Positions 15,345-22,745 of a stretch of 25,677 nt of DNA are shown in pieces (positions within the stretch are counted from its first letter, which is position 1; each line of letters begins with the position of its first letter). This DNA comes from an uncultured Alphaproteobacteria bacterium. GTDB taxonomy: Bacteria > Pseudomonadota > Alphaproteobacteria > Micavibrionales > Micavibrionaceae. The notes beneath the pieces were generated by a model that was given only the letters and a program-made list of their open reading frames with translations, had not been told where the DNA came from and did no database searches. Position numbers and translations under genes: made by a program. The DNA lies in the NCBI GenBank assembly GCA_946480475.1, contig CAMLJM010000029.1:1-25677 (forward strand), written 5' to 3'.

Positions 15345-15887
15345 TTACTGGTAATTCACTGTAACGTCATAACTACCAACATATGTCCCTGCAGCCTGGG
15401 CAACCCCCACAGATAATGTTGCACCAATGGATAGTACATGTGGCCCGCCGGCAGCTAGAACCTGAGTGCCATCACCTAAGGTAGAGCCGACACCGTTATA
15501 ACTCCACGTAAAAGCATCAACATCCATATCATTACCACCACTGCTAACCTGCACAGTACCGTTCGCGGGGACATCAATTGTAACAGTCGCATTATCAGTA
15601 CCATCTAGGTTAAATGTGCCATCTTGCTCACCACCACCGGCAGCCAAAACAGCATCACCGCTGCCAAGAGTACGCGCCCCTGTTACAGGTGCAATAACAA
15701 CAGTGCTAAGCGCTGTACCAGCAATAATATTGCCAAAATCCAAAGTATCCCCTGCAGTAAGGGTTATAGCCTCAAGAATTACAGCATCAATGCTACCAGA
15801 TGTTGTAATGGCTTCTGCTTGATGAATACCAGCCATAAAAGTCATGGTTATAACGGCAGTAGCACTTAAAAGTATTTTTTTATTCAT
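15345..15887 (-). CDS. DUF4402 protein, candidate major pilin-like subunit 1
   Basis: This is a 180-residue secreted protein with a classic signal peptide, MNKKILLSATAVITMTFMAG ending HQAEA near residue 26. The mature protein starts ITTSGSIDAVILEAITL, then DTLDFGNIIAG, an acidic Gly/Asp/Asn-rich middle, IGATLSVGVAQAA and the final strand GTYVGSYDVTVNYQ with Gly at -14 and Tyr at -2. AGGAG lies eight bases before the ATG. As first gene of the run with a strong ribosome binding site, it is the best candidate for the major subunit, by analogy with other fimbrial operons. Base composition looks slightly more AT-rich than its neighbours. Confidence 0.85.
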   Translation of the reverse strand: MNKKILLSATAVITMTFMAGIHQAEAITTSGSIDAVILEAITLTAGDTLDFGNIIAGTALSTVVIAPVTGARTLGSGDAVLAAGGGEQDGTFNLDGTDNATVTIDVPANGTVQVSSGGNDMDVDAFTWSYNGVGSTLGDGTQVLAAGGPHVLSIGATLSVGVAQAAGTYVGSYDVTVNYQ

Positions 15888-15951
15888 TTCCCGATCTCCT
15901 AATCATGCGCCTTTTGCAATGGCTTCTGCCCGTGGAACGAATCGAAGCATC

Positions 15952-15999
15952 CATACGTATGTTATCATACTTACCGAACTTGAAAAGGTATTATGATAC
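15952..15999. promoter_or_regulatory. Cluster of palindromic half-sites upstream of the DUF4402 operon
   Basis: CATACGTATG (15952-15961) is a perfect 10-bp palindrome sharing its right half with GTATG-ttat-CATAC (15957-15970). GTATTATGATAC (15988-15999) is a related imperfect palindrome. They sit 65-112 bases before the first pilin-like ATG and look like an operator array for a dimeric regulator. The region 15888-16085 otherwise holds only AT-rich DNA; I could not place a firm -35/-10 pair. Confidence 0.4.
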
Positions 16000-16085
16000 T
16001 ACTCTTATTACTATTGTGTGCTGGAATTCTTAAAGAAGAAGTTAATAGATTGCATTTTACGAAAAATCTTTAGATTAGACTCGTC

Positions 16086-16922
16086 TTAAGCATAGGTACG
16101 GCCATGACGTGCATTCAGGTGCGCAATGATAATGGCGGTTTTGTTATCATCCAGATATTCATTTCCCATAGCGAATGAATAAAGACGCGTGTTCGCATCC
16201 ATAAATCCGGCACCGTCACCCCGTGCAAAAATCTGCGCACGGTTTGTCGCACTGTTGGCCGCAGAAACAAACACATGGGATTTCTCGTCAGCTACCGGTG
16301 TGTTTATCCAGAAACGTGTTTGGTTGCCGCTATGACTATGCGACACAATCAGAATATTCGTAGATAGGTTGGCAATAATATTAGCGGAGGACACTATCGA
16401 GATAGAAGTTCCTGCCCGCTGCCGGAAATCAATTGTATTGGAAGAGCTATAACGAATACCAACGGAGTCTGCCGTCGTACCCGTATTACCGGTGCCGAAG
16501 AAAGTCTGGGATGTGGCCGGTGAATCAGCAGAAAAAGTCAACGCCAGCCAAAAATCGCTACCTCCCGTGGTTTTATGCAAGCCATTCAAGAAAGCTGTAT
16601 TTGTTCCGGATTTAAGATTGAAATAATCGCCACCATCAGTCGACCAATAGGCCGCAGCATTTCCCGCCGTACCATTAAAGGTCGGATATGTTGAGCTGGT
16701 TGCGCCATCGCCGGTATAGAAATCATAGTCTGTTTTTGCCGCCCCATCGGCGGGCGAGGCCACAAGATTGGACCATGTTGTGCCGCTGCCGCCGTAACTG
16801 GCAGCAATCGTGGCATCAAGATCAAAAACAGTGCTGGGCAGTACGCCATCCAGATAAGGGGAGCCTTCTGAAATCAGGAACGGACGCGGGCGCGGGAAAC
16901 CGTAAGTGGATTCGGTCAGCAT
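16086..16922 (-). CDS. LamG/concanavalin-like beta-sandwich protein
   Basis: This is a 278-residue protein with alternating strands and small Gly/Ser/Thr turns, VFDLDATIAASYGGSGTTW near 32-50, TFFGTGNTG, VGIRYSSSNTIDFRQR, ILIVSHSHSG and TRLYSFAMGNEYLDD near the end. The pattern fits a concanavalin A-like lectin/glucanase (LamG) jelly roll, often used to bind carbohydrate. There is no signal peptide, lipobox or membrane segment, so export is unexplained. GAGGA lies ten bases before the ATG. It is 198 bases upstream of the pilin-like genes on the same strand and has its own strong promoter and a terminator-like leader. A surface or phage-derived receptor-binding origin is possible. The fold assignment is moderate; function is unknown. 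Confidence 0.65.
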   Translation of the reverse strand: MLTESTYGFPRPRPFLISEGSPYLDGVLPSTVFDLDATIAASYGGSGTTWSNLVASPADGAAKTDYDFYTGDGATSSTYPTFNGTAGNAAAYWSTDGGDYFNLKSGTNTAFLNGLHKTTGGSDFWLALTFSADSPATSQTFFGTGNTGTTADSVGIRYSSSNTIDFRQRAGTSISIVSSANIIANLSTNILIVSHSHSGNQTRFWINTPVADEKSHVFVSAANSATNRAQIFARGDGAGFMDANTRLYSFAMGNEYLDDNKTAIIIAHLNARHGRTYA

Positions 16923-16941
16923 TTTTTATATCCTCATAAGT

Positions 16942-16972
16942 AAAAAGCCCCGCGCAAGGACATGCGAAGGGG
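16942..16972 (-). terminator. Terminator-like hairpin in the leader of the LamG-like gene
   Basis: On the minus strand CCCC-tt-CGCA (16972-16963) pairs with TGCG-c-GGGG (16956-16948) around a six-base loop, followed shortly by five T (16946-16942). It ends 19 bases before the start codon. Since the upstream neighbour is on the opposite strand, no minus-strand gene is left for it to terminate, which suggests attenuation of the LamG-like gene. Confidence 0.6.
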
Positions 16973-17008
16973 TGGTATCAAAATGGTTTTCGGGTGTTGA
17001 TGCCCCTC

Positions 17009-17037
17009 ATGATAAAGGATTAAATTCCTAATGTCAA
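17009..17037 (-). promoter_or_regulatory. Sigma-70-type promoter for the LamG-like gene
   Basis: On the minus strand TTGACA (17037-17032) and TATCAT (17014-17009) are separated by exactly 17 bases. A GC-rich discriminator (GAGGGGC) follows, placing the transcript start near 17001 and giving a leader of about 80 bases that includes the hairpin at 16948-16972. Confidence 0.7.
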
Positions 17038-17101
17038 TAATAGGGTGTGCCGACAACCCATGGGATTGTCAGAGTGATGGCAGCCCCTTATTCTTTTACA
17101 A

Positions 17102-19465
17102 ATGCCTTTATCCAACGCCATACCGCTCGACGATGCGCTGAAAATTGCCGCACAATACCATCAGCAAAACAACCTGGTGCTGGCGGACCGTACATACCGC
17201 GATATTCTGAAAGCCGTTCCCGATCATTTCGATGCCCTTCATTATCTGGCGATCATCTGCTTCCAGCGCGGCAAGACGGAAGAAGCCGCCACATTGATCA
17301 AGCGCGCACGCGATGTCATGAACGAATCCCGGAACGATCCGCGCTTCTGGAATAACTATGCCGTTATGCTGGCGGAAACAGGCCAGATAGAAGACGCGAT
17401 GCGGGGTTGGGACCGCGCTTTTAAAATCGATCCCGATTTTATAGATGCCTTAAGCAGCAAAGCGCATGCTTTATGGGGCTTGAAACGTTACGAAGAATCC
17501 GAGGCCCTGTGCCGCCGTGCACTCGCGATCAAACCTGACTTTTTTGATGCTCAGTTGAATCTGGGTAACGCGCTGGCCGCGCAGGACAAGCAGGAAGAAG
17601 CCATTCTGGTTTGGGAACAGATCTTGGCAAGCAAACCCGATTACGCGCAAGCCTGGAATAATATCGGCAATGCCCTGCGTGAACGGGGGCGTTTGAAAGA
17701 GTCGGAAGAAGCTTGCCGCAAGGCTCTGGCGCTTGATCCCAAAATGGTTTTCGCCATGAATAATTTAGGCAATGTGCTACGCGATCAGGGAAACCCCGAA
17801 GAAGCAGAAAAACTGTTCCGCAAAGCCGTATCTCTGAAACCGGATTATGCCGAAGCGCAGAACAACCTTGGTGTGTCACTCATAGATCAGCAGCGTTACG
17901 AAGAAGCGGCGACAGCCTTGCGTTATGCGATTGCCTTCCGCCCGGAATATGGCGATGCCCATGGCAACCTGTGCCTCGCCTTGCTGGAATTGGGTGAAAT
18001 CGAAGAAGCGCAGGACCATGCGCAACGCGCCCTGATGCTGAAGCCGAAATCGGCACAAGCCTATGCCGAGCTATCAGATGTTTTGTTTGCCGCCGATCGT
18101 ATGGACGAAGCGCAGATGGCTTTGGAAGAAGCCTTGCGACTAGAGCCCGATTCACCGCGCGTATATTTAAAATTATCGGCCGTGCTGGAACGGGCAAACC
18201 GCATAGAAGAAGCTTTGGAAGCCATCGACAAGGCCGTGGCGCTTAACCCGGAAATGCCGGAAGCTTACTTGCGTAAAGGCGTAATTTATTTCCTGACCAG
18301 CCGTCTGGGTGAGGCGCGCGCCGCAACCGAATATGCCTTGCAACTCAAACCTGATATGGCCCTCGCCTATGCAACGCTGGCAGAGATTTGCCAGTCGGAA
18401 GGTAATACAGAGGAATCAATCGCATATATCCGCAAAGGTCTGGCAATCAATAAAAGCCTGCCCACACTTTACTACGCCTTAGGCAAGGCCAAAAAATACA
18501 AACTTGATGATGAAGATTTCAAAGATCTGTGCGCGTTGTTGCCCGAAGCTGACCGTAAAGGCACACAATATGCCACCAGCCTTTATTTCGCGCTCTCAAA
18601 AGCATACGAGGACATAGGCGATTACAAACAGGCTTTTGAATATCTGCGTAAGGGTAACGATAACAAACGACGCACCATCTCTTATAGCAGCGCCACCAGT
18701 CATGAAGGTTACAACCAGATCAAGGCGGCTTATACAGCGGAAACCATAAGCCAGTTCAAAGGCAAAGGATACGATTCCCCTATACCTGTATTTATTGTCG
18801 GCATGCCGCGTTCAGGTACAACACTGACCGAACAGATTATTTCATCGCATCCCGATGTATATGGCGCTGGTGAACTGATTGAGCTGTCACTGACGGAACG
18901 GGCAATGGGGCACATGGGCCCTGATAATGCCGCTGCATTCGGCAAAACTTATGTCGACATGATCCGGAAATTGGACCCCACTGGTAAAGCCAGACGCATC
19001 ACAGACAAAATGCCGGGCAATTATGCGCGCTTGGGCGAAATTGTCTGCACCATGCCGAACGCAAAGATCATACATTGCCGCCGCGACCCGATTGATACGT
19101 GCCTGTCCTGCTACAAGCAATTATTCGCGCGCGGTCAATACTGGTCCTACAATCTGGAAGAACTCGCAGATCAATACCGCCAGTATGAAGACCTGATGGC
19201 GCATTGGCGCAAAGTTTTACCAGGACAATTCATCGAGATTGATTACGAGGAAACCGTCAATAACCTCGAAGCCGTAGCCCGCCGCCTGATTGATTACATT
19301 GATCTGCCATGGGATGATGTCTGCCTGAAACCCCATGAACAGAAACGTAACGTGTTGACCGCCAGCAAAATGCAGGTGATCAAACCGGTTTACACATCAT
19401 CGGTGCAAAGCTGGAAACGTTATGAAACGGAACTGCAGCCGCTCATCCAGAAACTGGCCAGATAG
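17102..19465 (+). CDS. TPR-repeat protein fused to a sulfotransferase domain
   Basis: This is a 787-residue protein. Residues about 5-470 are at least eleven tandem tetratricopeptide repeats (recurrent A..NLG.AL...G...EA...-type helices, e.g. AWNNIGNALRERGRLKESEE). After a linker, the C-terminal 230 residues are a PAPS-dependent sulfotransferase: the 5'-phosphosulfate loop VGMPRSGTT at 566-574, ITDKMPGNY, and the 3'-phosphate motif CRRDPIDTCLSCY near 660-672. It should move sulfate from PAPS to a protein, glycan or small molecule; the TPRs probably select the acceptor, as in bacterial TPR-sulfotransferases next to surface loci. No signal peptide, so it acts in the cytoplasm. The ATG at 17102 lacks a clear Shine-Dalgarno. 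Its stop directly abuts the convergent LysM gene. Confidence 0.9.
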   Translation: MPLSNAIPLDDALKIAAQYHQQNNLVLADRTYRDILKAVPDHFDALHYLAIICFQRGKTEEAATLIKRARDVMNESRNDPRFWNNYAVMLAETGQIEDAMRGWDRAFKIDPDFIDALSSKAHALWGLKRYEESEALCRRALAIKPDFFDAQLNLGNALAAQDKQEEAILVWEQILASKPDYAQAWNNIGNALRERGRLKESEEACRKALALDPKMVFAMNNLGNVLRDQGNPEEAEKLFRKAVSLKPDYAEAQNNLGVSLIDQQRYEEAATALRYAIAFRPEYGDAHGNLCLALLELGEIEEAQDHAQRALMLKPKSAQAYAELSDVLFAADRMDEAQMALEEALRLEPDSPRVYLKLSAVLERANRIEEALEAIDKAVALNPEMPEAYLRKGVIYFLTSRLGEARAATEYALQLKPDMALAYATLAEICQSEGNTEESIAYIRKGLAINKSLPTLYYALGKAKKYKLDDEDFKDLCALLPEADRKGTQYATSLYFALSKAYEDIGDYKQAFEYLRKGNDNKRRTISYSSATSHEGYNQIKAAYTAETISQFKGKGYDSPIPVFIVGMPRSGTTLTEQIISSHPDVYGAGELIELSLTERAMGHMGPDNAAAFGKTYVDMIRKLDPTGKARRITDKMPGNYARLGEIVCTMPNAKIIHCRRDPIDTCLSCYKQLFARGQYWSYNLEELADQYRQYEDLMAHWRKVLPGQFIEIDYEETVNNLEAVARRLIDYIDLPWDDVCLKPHEQKRNVLTASKMQVIKPVYTSSVQSWKRYETELQPLIQKLAR

Positions 19466-20941
19466 TTAAGGCTTAGGGCTAAAGCCACCCTTGAAATAGG
19501 CTTCGCGCGCTTCCGGCACAGCAAAGTTCTCCAGGAATTCAGCCGCTTTTACAGGCGCTGATTCAGCAGACAGGCCGACACGGAAAGGCTCACCACCTGC
19601 CGCAGCACGGAAATCGATACCGGAGCCCGGTTGGATCACAGTATCAGCGCCAACCTTGCAATCGATTTTCAAGGCACTATCCGTTTCTGTGATCAGGCAT
19701 TCGCCAGCCGCAGGCAATTGTGGAACAGCAGCAGCTGTAGCAGGTACAGCAGCAGGAGCAACAGCCGGTACTTCAAGTGCTGGTGACGGGACTGGCATAA
19801 TCGGTGTACGTGTTTCTACAATGCCGTTCGAATAGTGAATGGTTTCACTGCCATCAGCCCCCGTAATAATTTCCAGCGGTGTTGATGCCGGAGCGGGGGT
19901 GGCATCTGTGACAACCGCTTGTGCTTTAGCCGCCAGTATCTCGTCACGGATTTTGGTTACTTGTTCAAAATCATCCGCGGTAACAGGCAGATTTAATGTA
20001 CGGCCTGCTTCGATATGGTTGATATCCTCAATACGGTTGAATGCCGCGATGTCATGCATCTTGTCGTGAATTTGCGCATTCGAAGCATTGTTACCAGCAA
20101 ACTGCTTGGCGATATCCCATAGCGTATCTTTGGGCTGGATTTCATATGAAGTGGCTGGAGCTTCCACCGTCGGCGCACTTGCCTCAACAGCCGGAGCCTC
20201 GACAGAAGGCATCGCTGTATCAGCACCTGTTGCCGCGCCATTAAAATCAGTCACAACGCCGGAAGCGCTGGGCGCAACATGCGGGGCAGACAAGCCGGTC
20301 AGCGCCATCACAGCGCCAGAAATCAGCGCACCCAGACCCGCACTGATCAGGAAAGCCTTCTTGGCCCCCTTGGAATGATTGATCTCGGCAAACATGTTAC
20401 GGAAGGTAAAGGGATCGACGGGGTGACCTGCTTCTTTCGCTTCGCGACGTTTGCTGAAATATTCCTGTACACCGGCACCCACGCCTGCAACGGCACTGCC
20501 GATAACCAGCATACCCGCTGCCGGAACAACAGCCGCCAGTCCGGCCATGCTACCCGCGAGAATAGCGGGTTTGGACAGGAACATGCTTTTGAACAGATCA
20601 CCAAAGCTGAAGCGCAGCGGTGGGAAGCCCGATTCCTTCATGATGCGGCGCTTGGCCATATAATTGGAGATATAACCCACACTGCCGGCTGCCGCCATGG
20701 TTGCCACAGCACCCACAGCCACAACACCCAGCGCCGGAGCACCCAGCCAGATAGCCGCTGCCGTTGCAGCCGATTTCATAGCCATTACAGAACCGATACC
20801 ACCGGCAACACCGAGAACCGTAGCTACTTTGCGGCGACGTTCTTCACCAGCAGCCACATTTCTCTCACGACGGCTCAGAGGGGCAATCGTTGCGGCTTGC
20901 GCTGAATCAAGAGGCATAAAACGTGCGTGAGATGCGTCCAT
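19466..20941 (-). CDS. LysM-domain membrane protein
   Basis: This is a 491-residue protein. The N-terminal 40 residues are charged and cytoplasmic in character (SRRERNVAAGEERRRK). Hydrophobic Ala/Gly-rich segments near 45-65, 68-92, 122-155 and 196-220 fit several membrane spans. A Pro/Ala/Glu-rich linker follows, then a LysM domain at about 264-316 (SYEIQPKDTLWDIAKQF ... GRTLNLPV), which binds peptidoglycan. The C-terminal part has another Pro/Ala-rich stretch and a small domain with two cysteines (GECLITET, LKIDCKVG). I infer an inner-membrane anchor with a periplasmic peptidoglycan-binding arm. Its ATG overlaps the stop of the upstream gene (TAATG), showing translational coupling. The overall architecture is not one I can name. 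Confidence 0.8.
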   Translation of the reverse strand: MDASHARFMPLDSAQAATIAPLSRRERNVAAGEERRRKVATVLGVAGGIGSVMAMKSAATAAAIWLGAPALGVVAVGAVATMAAAGSVGYISNYMAKRRIMKESGFPPLRFSFGDLFKSMFLSKPAILAGSMAGLAAVVPAAGMLVIGSAVAGVGAGVQEYFSKRREAKEAGHPVDPFTFRNMFAEINHSKGAKKAFLISAGLGALISGAVMALTGLSAPHVAPSASGVVTDFNGAATGADTAMPSVEAPAVEASAPTVEAPATSYEIQPKDTLWDIAKQFAGNNASNAQIHDKMHDIAAFNRIEDINHIEAGRTLNLPVTADDFEQVTKIRDEILAAKAQAVVTDATPAPASTPLEIITGADGSETIHYSNGIVETRTPIMPVPSPALEVPAVAPAAVPATAAAVPQLPAAGECLITETDSALKIDCKVGADTVIQPGSGIDFRAAAGGEPFRVGLSAESAPVKAAEFLENFAVPEAREAYFKGGFSPKP

Positions 20942-21258
20942 TATAAAGTGGCTCCTTCAGTACTCTTTCTTAAATCCGTCACAAGGGCCTGATGGGTAAT
21001 CCCCGCAGGGGGTTCGCTGTCATCAGGCACGGCAATCAAATCAACATGATCAAGGGCAGCAATCGTATCGAGAACCATGTCATCGATGTCTTCGACCCGG
21101 ACAAAAACATCCCCGGCAGCGGCCAGCGTCACAGCATCGGTCATTACACCCAAAGATAAAGGCCCCTCGGGTATATTGCCCGGCACGACCAGAACGATCT
21201 GGCCTGCATCCGTCATAATAATGTCCATGTCGGTAATCATTGGGCCGGAGTAATACAC
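20941..21258 (-). CDS. Small acidic protein coupled to the LysM gene, unknown function
   Basis: This protein of up to 105 residues is acidic, with repeated valine-rich strands (IVLVVPGNIPEGPLSLGV, DVFVRVEDIDDMVLD, HVDLIAVPDD), no signal peptide and no cysteine. Its TAA shares one base with the ATG of the LysM gene, so the pair is very likely cotranscribed and functionally linked. The start is uncertain: GTG at 21258 has GGGA just upstream, while ATG at 21240 lacks a ribosome binding site. On the minus strand a TATAAT at 21299-21304 could be the -10 element, but no good -35 box is present. The family is not recognised. Confidence 0.65.
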   Translation of the reverse strand: MYYSGPMITDMDIIMTDAGQIVLVVPGNIPEGPLSLGVMTDAVTLAAAGDVFVRVEDIDDMVLDTIAALDHVDLIAVPDDSEPPAGITHQALVTDLRKSTEGATL

Positions 21259-21446
21259 GATCCCGCACGATTATGCAAAAAAATTTGAATTGGTTAATAT
21301 TATAGGAAGCTGCACTTCTCCCCCGCTAAACTTGCATGCCTGAAACCCATATTTGCCAGATTCATTTTTCTTGACATAAATACATATTCTCAGGCATCTT
21401 CCGCGCAGTTTTAACTAACTGTAACCAACTTTAAGGGTATTTCGAG

Positions 21447-22610
21447 ATGAAAAAGACCGTCGTAGCACTGGCTCTGGCAACCGCCGCAAGCGCAGCTTTC
21501 GCAACCAACAGAGATCCGAATAAAGATTGCTTCGAGTCTCCTCAATACCCGAACGGCACCCCGGCTTGCCACAAAACACAAGATCCGAAACAAAATCAGG
21601 GTCAACAACAAGGTCAGGGCCAGCAGCAAGGACAAGGTCAGCAGCAAACACAACAACAAAACAACCAACAGACCAATCAGCAGAACAACCAACAGACCGT
21701 TAAGGTACCTGTTACTGTCAACTCGACAACCAATGTAACAACACCTGTAACAGTTTCCGCGCCAACCAGCGTAACAACGGGGCCGACTAACGTTACAACT
21801 GGTCCAACCAATGTAACAACTGGCCCAACCAATGTGACAACTGGCCCAACCAATGTGACAACAGGTCCAACCAACGTAGGCGTTGAAACAGGCCCGCAAA
21901 CACAAACAACAACAACAACTTCACAATCCCAGTCACAAGGTGGCGCAGGTGGTGCAGGCGGCAGCGTTGTTGACAATTCCCAGACAATTTACCGTCAAGC
22001 AGCCAGCACAGCGATGGGTCAAGCACCCGTTGGTGCGACTAACCTGGATTGCGGCCTGGAAATTCGTCTGGGCGCTGGTGTTCAATCACTGGATCATGGT
22101 TCCAGTGTCAGTGTTGCTATTCCTCTGGGCCGTAGCGAAAGCTGCCGCGTAGACAAGAAATGGGAAGAACTGGCACGTTCCGGCAACGATCTGGATCAAG
22201 GTCTGAAGCATGCGATGGCTGCAGAAATGCACCCGGAAACCTACGGCAAGAGCCTGCAACGGATCGATGCCAATGTCGGTAAAATGGTTGAAGCAAACGG
22301 TGGTAAGCCTGTGACAATCCAGCCTGGTGAAGCACACCGTCTGCTGGGTGGCAATCTGGCAAACCTGTACGTAAAGCCAACCGTTGTTACCGTAGAGAAA
22401 ATCATAACAGCCCCAGCACCTGCTGCGCCTGCGGTTCCCGCTGTTTGCCAGCCTATCGTTCAGGTTTATACACAGGCCGCCCAAGCAGCGCGCGCGACAG
22501 GCAAAGTTGCTAGAATTGAAACACCGAAAACAGGCAATGTGACCTGTGACTTGGAAGTTGAGAAAGCACTGAAAGCCGCAGGAGTGGCTGCCCCTGTAGC
22601 AAAACCATAA
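21447..22610 (+). CDS. Secreted Gln/Asn-rich, Thr-rich heptad-repeat protein
   Basis: This is a 387-residue exported protein with signal peptide MKKTVVALALATAASAAFA. Residues 45-90 are a low-complexity Gln/Asn/Gly tract (QQQGQGQQQ, QQNNQQT). Residues 95-145 are Thr/Val-rich and include five copies of VTTGPTN. A Ser/Gln/Gly linker leads to a globular C-terminal half (about 185-380) with four more cysteines, giving six in all (two near the N-terminus, then DCGLEIRLG, ESCRVD, VCQP, TCDLE), probably in disulfides in the periplasm or outside the cell. I do not recognise the domain. The Gln/Asn tract resembles amyloid-prone or matrix proteins, but that is inference. AAGGG lies nine bases before the ATG. 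A terminator follows. Confidence 0.82.
   Translation: MKKTVVALALATAASAAFATNRDPNKDCFESPQYPNGTPACHKTQDPKQNQGQQQGQGQQQGQGQQQTQQQNNQQTNQQNNQQTVKVPVTVNSTTNVTTPVTVSAPTSVTTGPTNVTTGPTNVTTGPTNVTTGPTNVTTGPTNVGVETGPQTQTTTTTSQSQSQGGAGGAGGSVVDNSQTIYRQAASTAMGQAPVGATNLDCGLEIRLGAGVQSLDHGSSVSVAIPLGRSESCRVDKKWEELARSGNDLDQGLKHAMAAEMHPETYGKSLQRIDANVGKMVEANGGKPVTIQPGEAHRLLGGNLANLYVKPTVVTVEKIITAPAPAAPAVPAVCQPIVQVYTQAAQAARATGKVARIETPKTGNVTCDLEVEKALKAAGVAAPVAKP
21771..21875 (+). repeat. Five tandem 21-bp repeats coding VTTGPTN
   Basis: Five head-to-tail 21-bp units (starts 21771, 21792, 21813, 21834, 21855) differ mainly at third positions, for example GTAACAACTGG versus GTGACAACTGG. Two neighbouring units (21813 and 21834) differ by one base, which suggests recent duplication and likely copy-number variation between strains. 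Confidence 0.9.
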
Positions 22611-22625
22611 AAACCTTTTGAATCA

Positions 22626-22655
22626 GCCCCCTGCACCATTGTGCCGGGGGCATTT
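22626..22655 (+). terminator. Intrinsic terminator of the Gln-rich protein gene
   Basis: GCCCCC (22626-22631) pairs with GGGGGC (22646-22651), with CAC/GTG (22634-22636, 22641-22643) extending the stem around CATT. ATTTTC follows. It begins 15 bases past the stop at 22610. Confidence 0.8.
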
Positions 22656-22670
22656 TCATGCCTATTTATA

Positions 22671-22700
22671 TTGACATAATAACAAGATTGGCGCTATAGT
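22671..22700 (+). promoter_or_regulatory. Sigma-70-type promoter for the lipoprotein gene
   Basis: TTGACA (22671-22676) and TATAGT (22695-22700) are separated by 18 bases. The predicted start near 22707 gives a leader of about 40 bases before the ATG at 22746. Confidence 0.75.
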
Positions 22701-22745
22701 CACAACCAGAAAAAATAAAAGCGTATTCTAGAAGGTGTGCATTCA

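Noticed and set aside
17002..17008. GAGGGG next to the LamG-gene promoter as an antiterminator arm pairing with CCCCTT of the hairpin.
   Set aside because: It lies between the -10 box and the predicted transcript start, so it is probably not in the RNA; only start-site mapping could revive it.
21371..21399. TTGACA at 21371-21376 as the -35 box of the Gln-rich protein gene.
   Set aside because: No acceptable -10 box lies 16-18 bases downstream; TATTCT is only eight bases away.
21771..21875. Regular 21-bp repeats as a possible CRISPR array or replication iterons.
   Set aside because: Units are contiguous with no spacers and keep one reading frame coding VTTGPTN, so they are protein-coding tandem repeats.
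21677..21976. Long minus-strand open frame (repetitive VTLVGPV protein) opposite the Gln-rich gene.
   Set aside because: It is the antisense reading of the 21-bp repeats; the plus frame has a signal peptide, ribosome binding site and terminator, so the reverse frame is a shadow.
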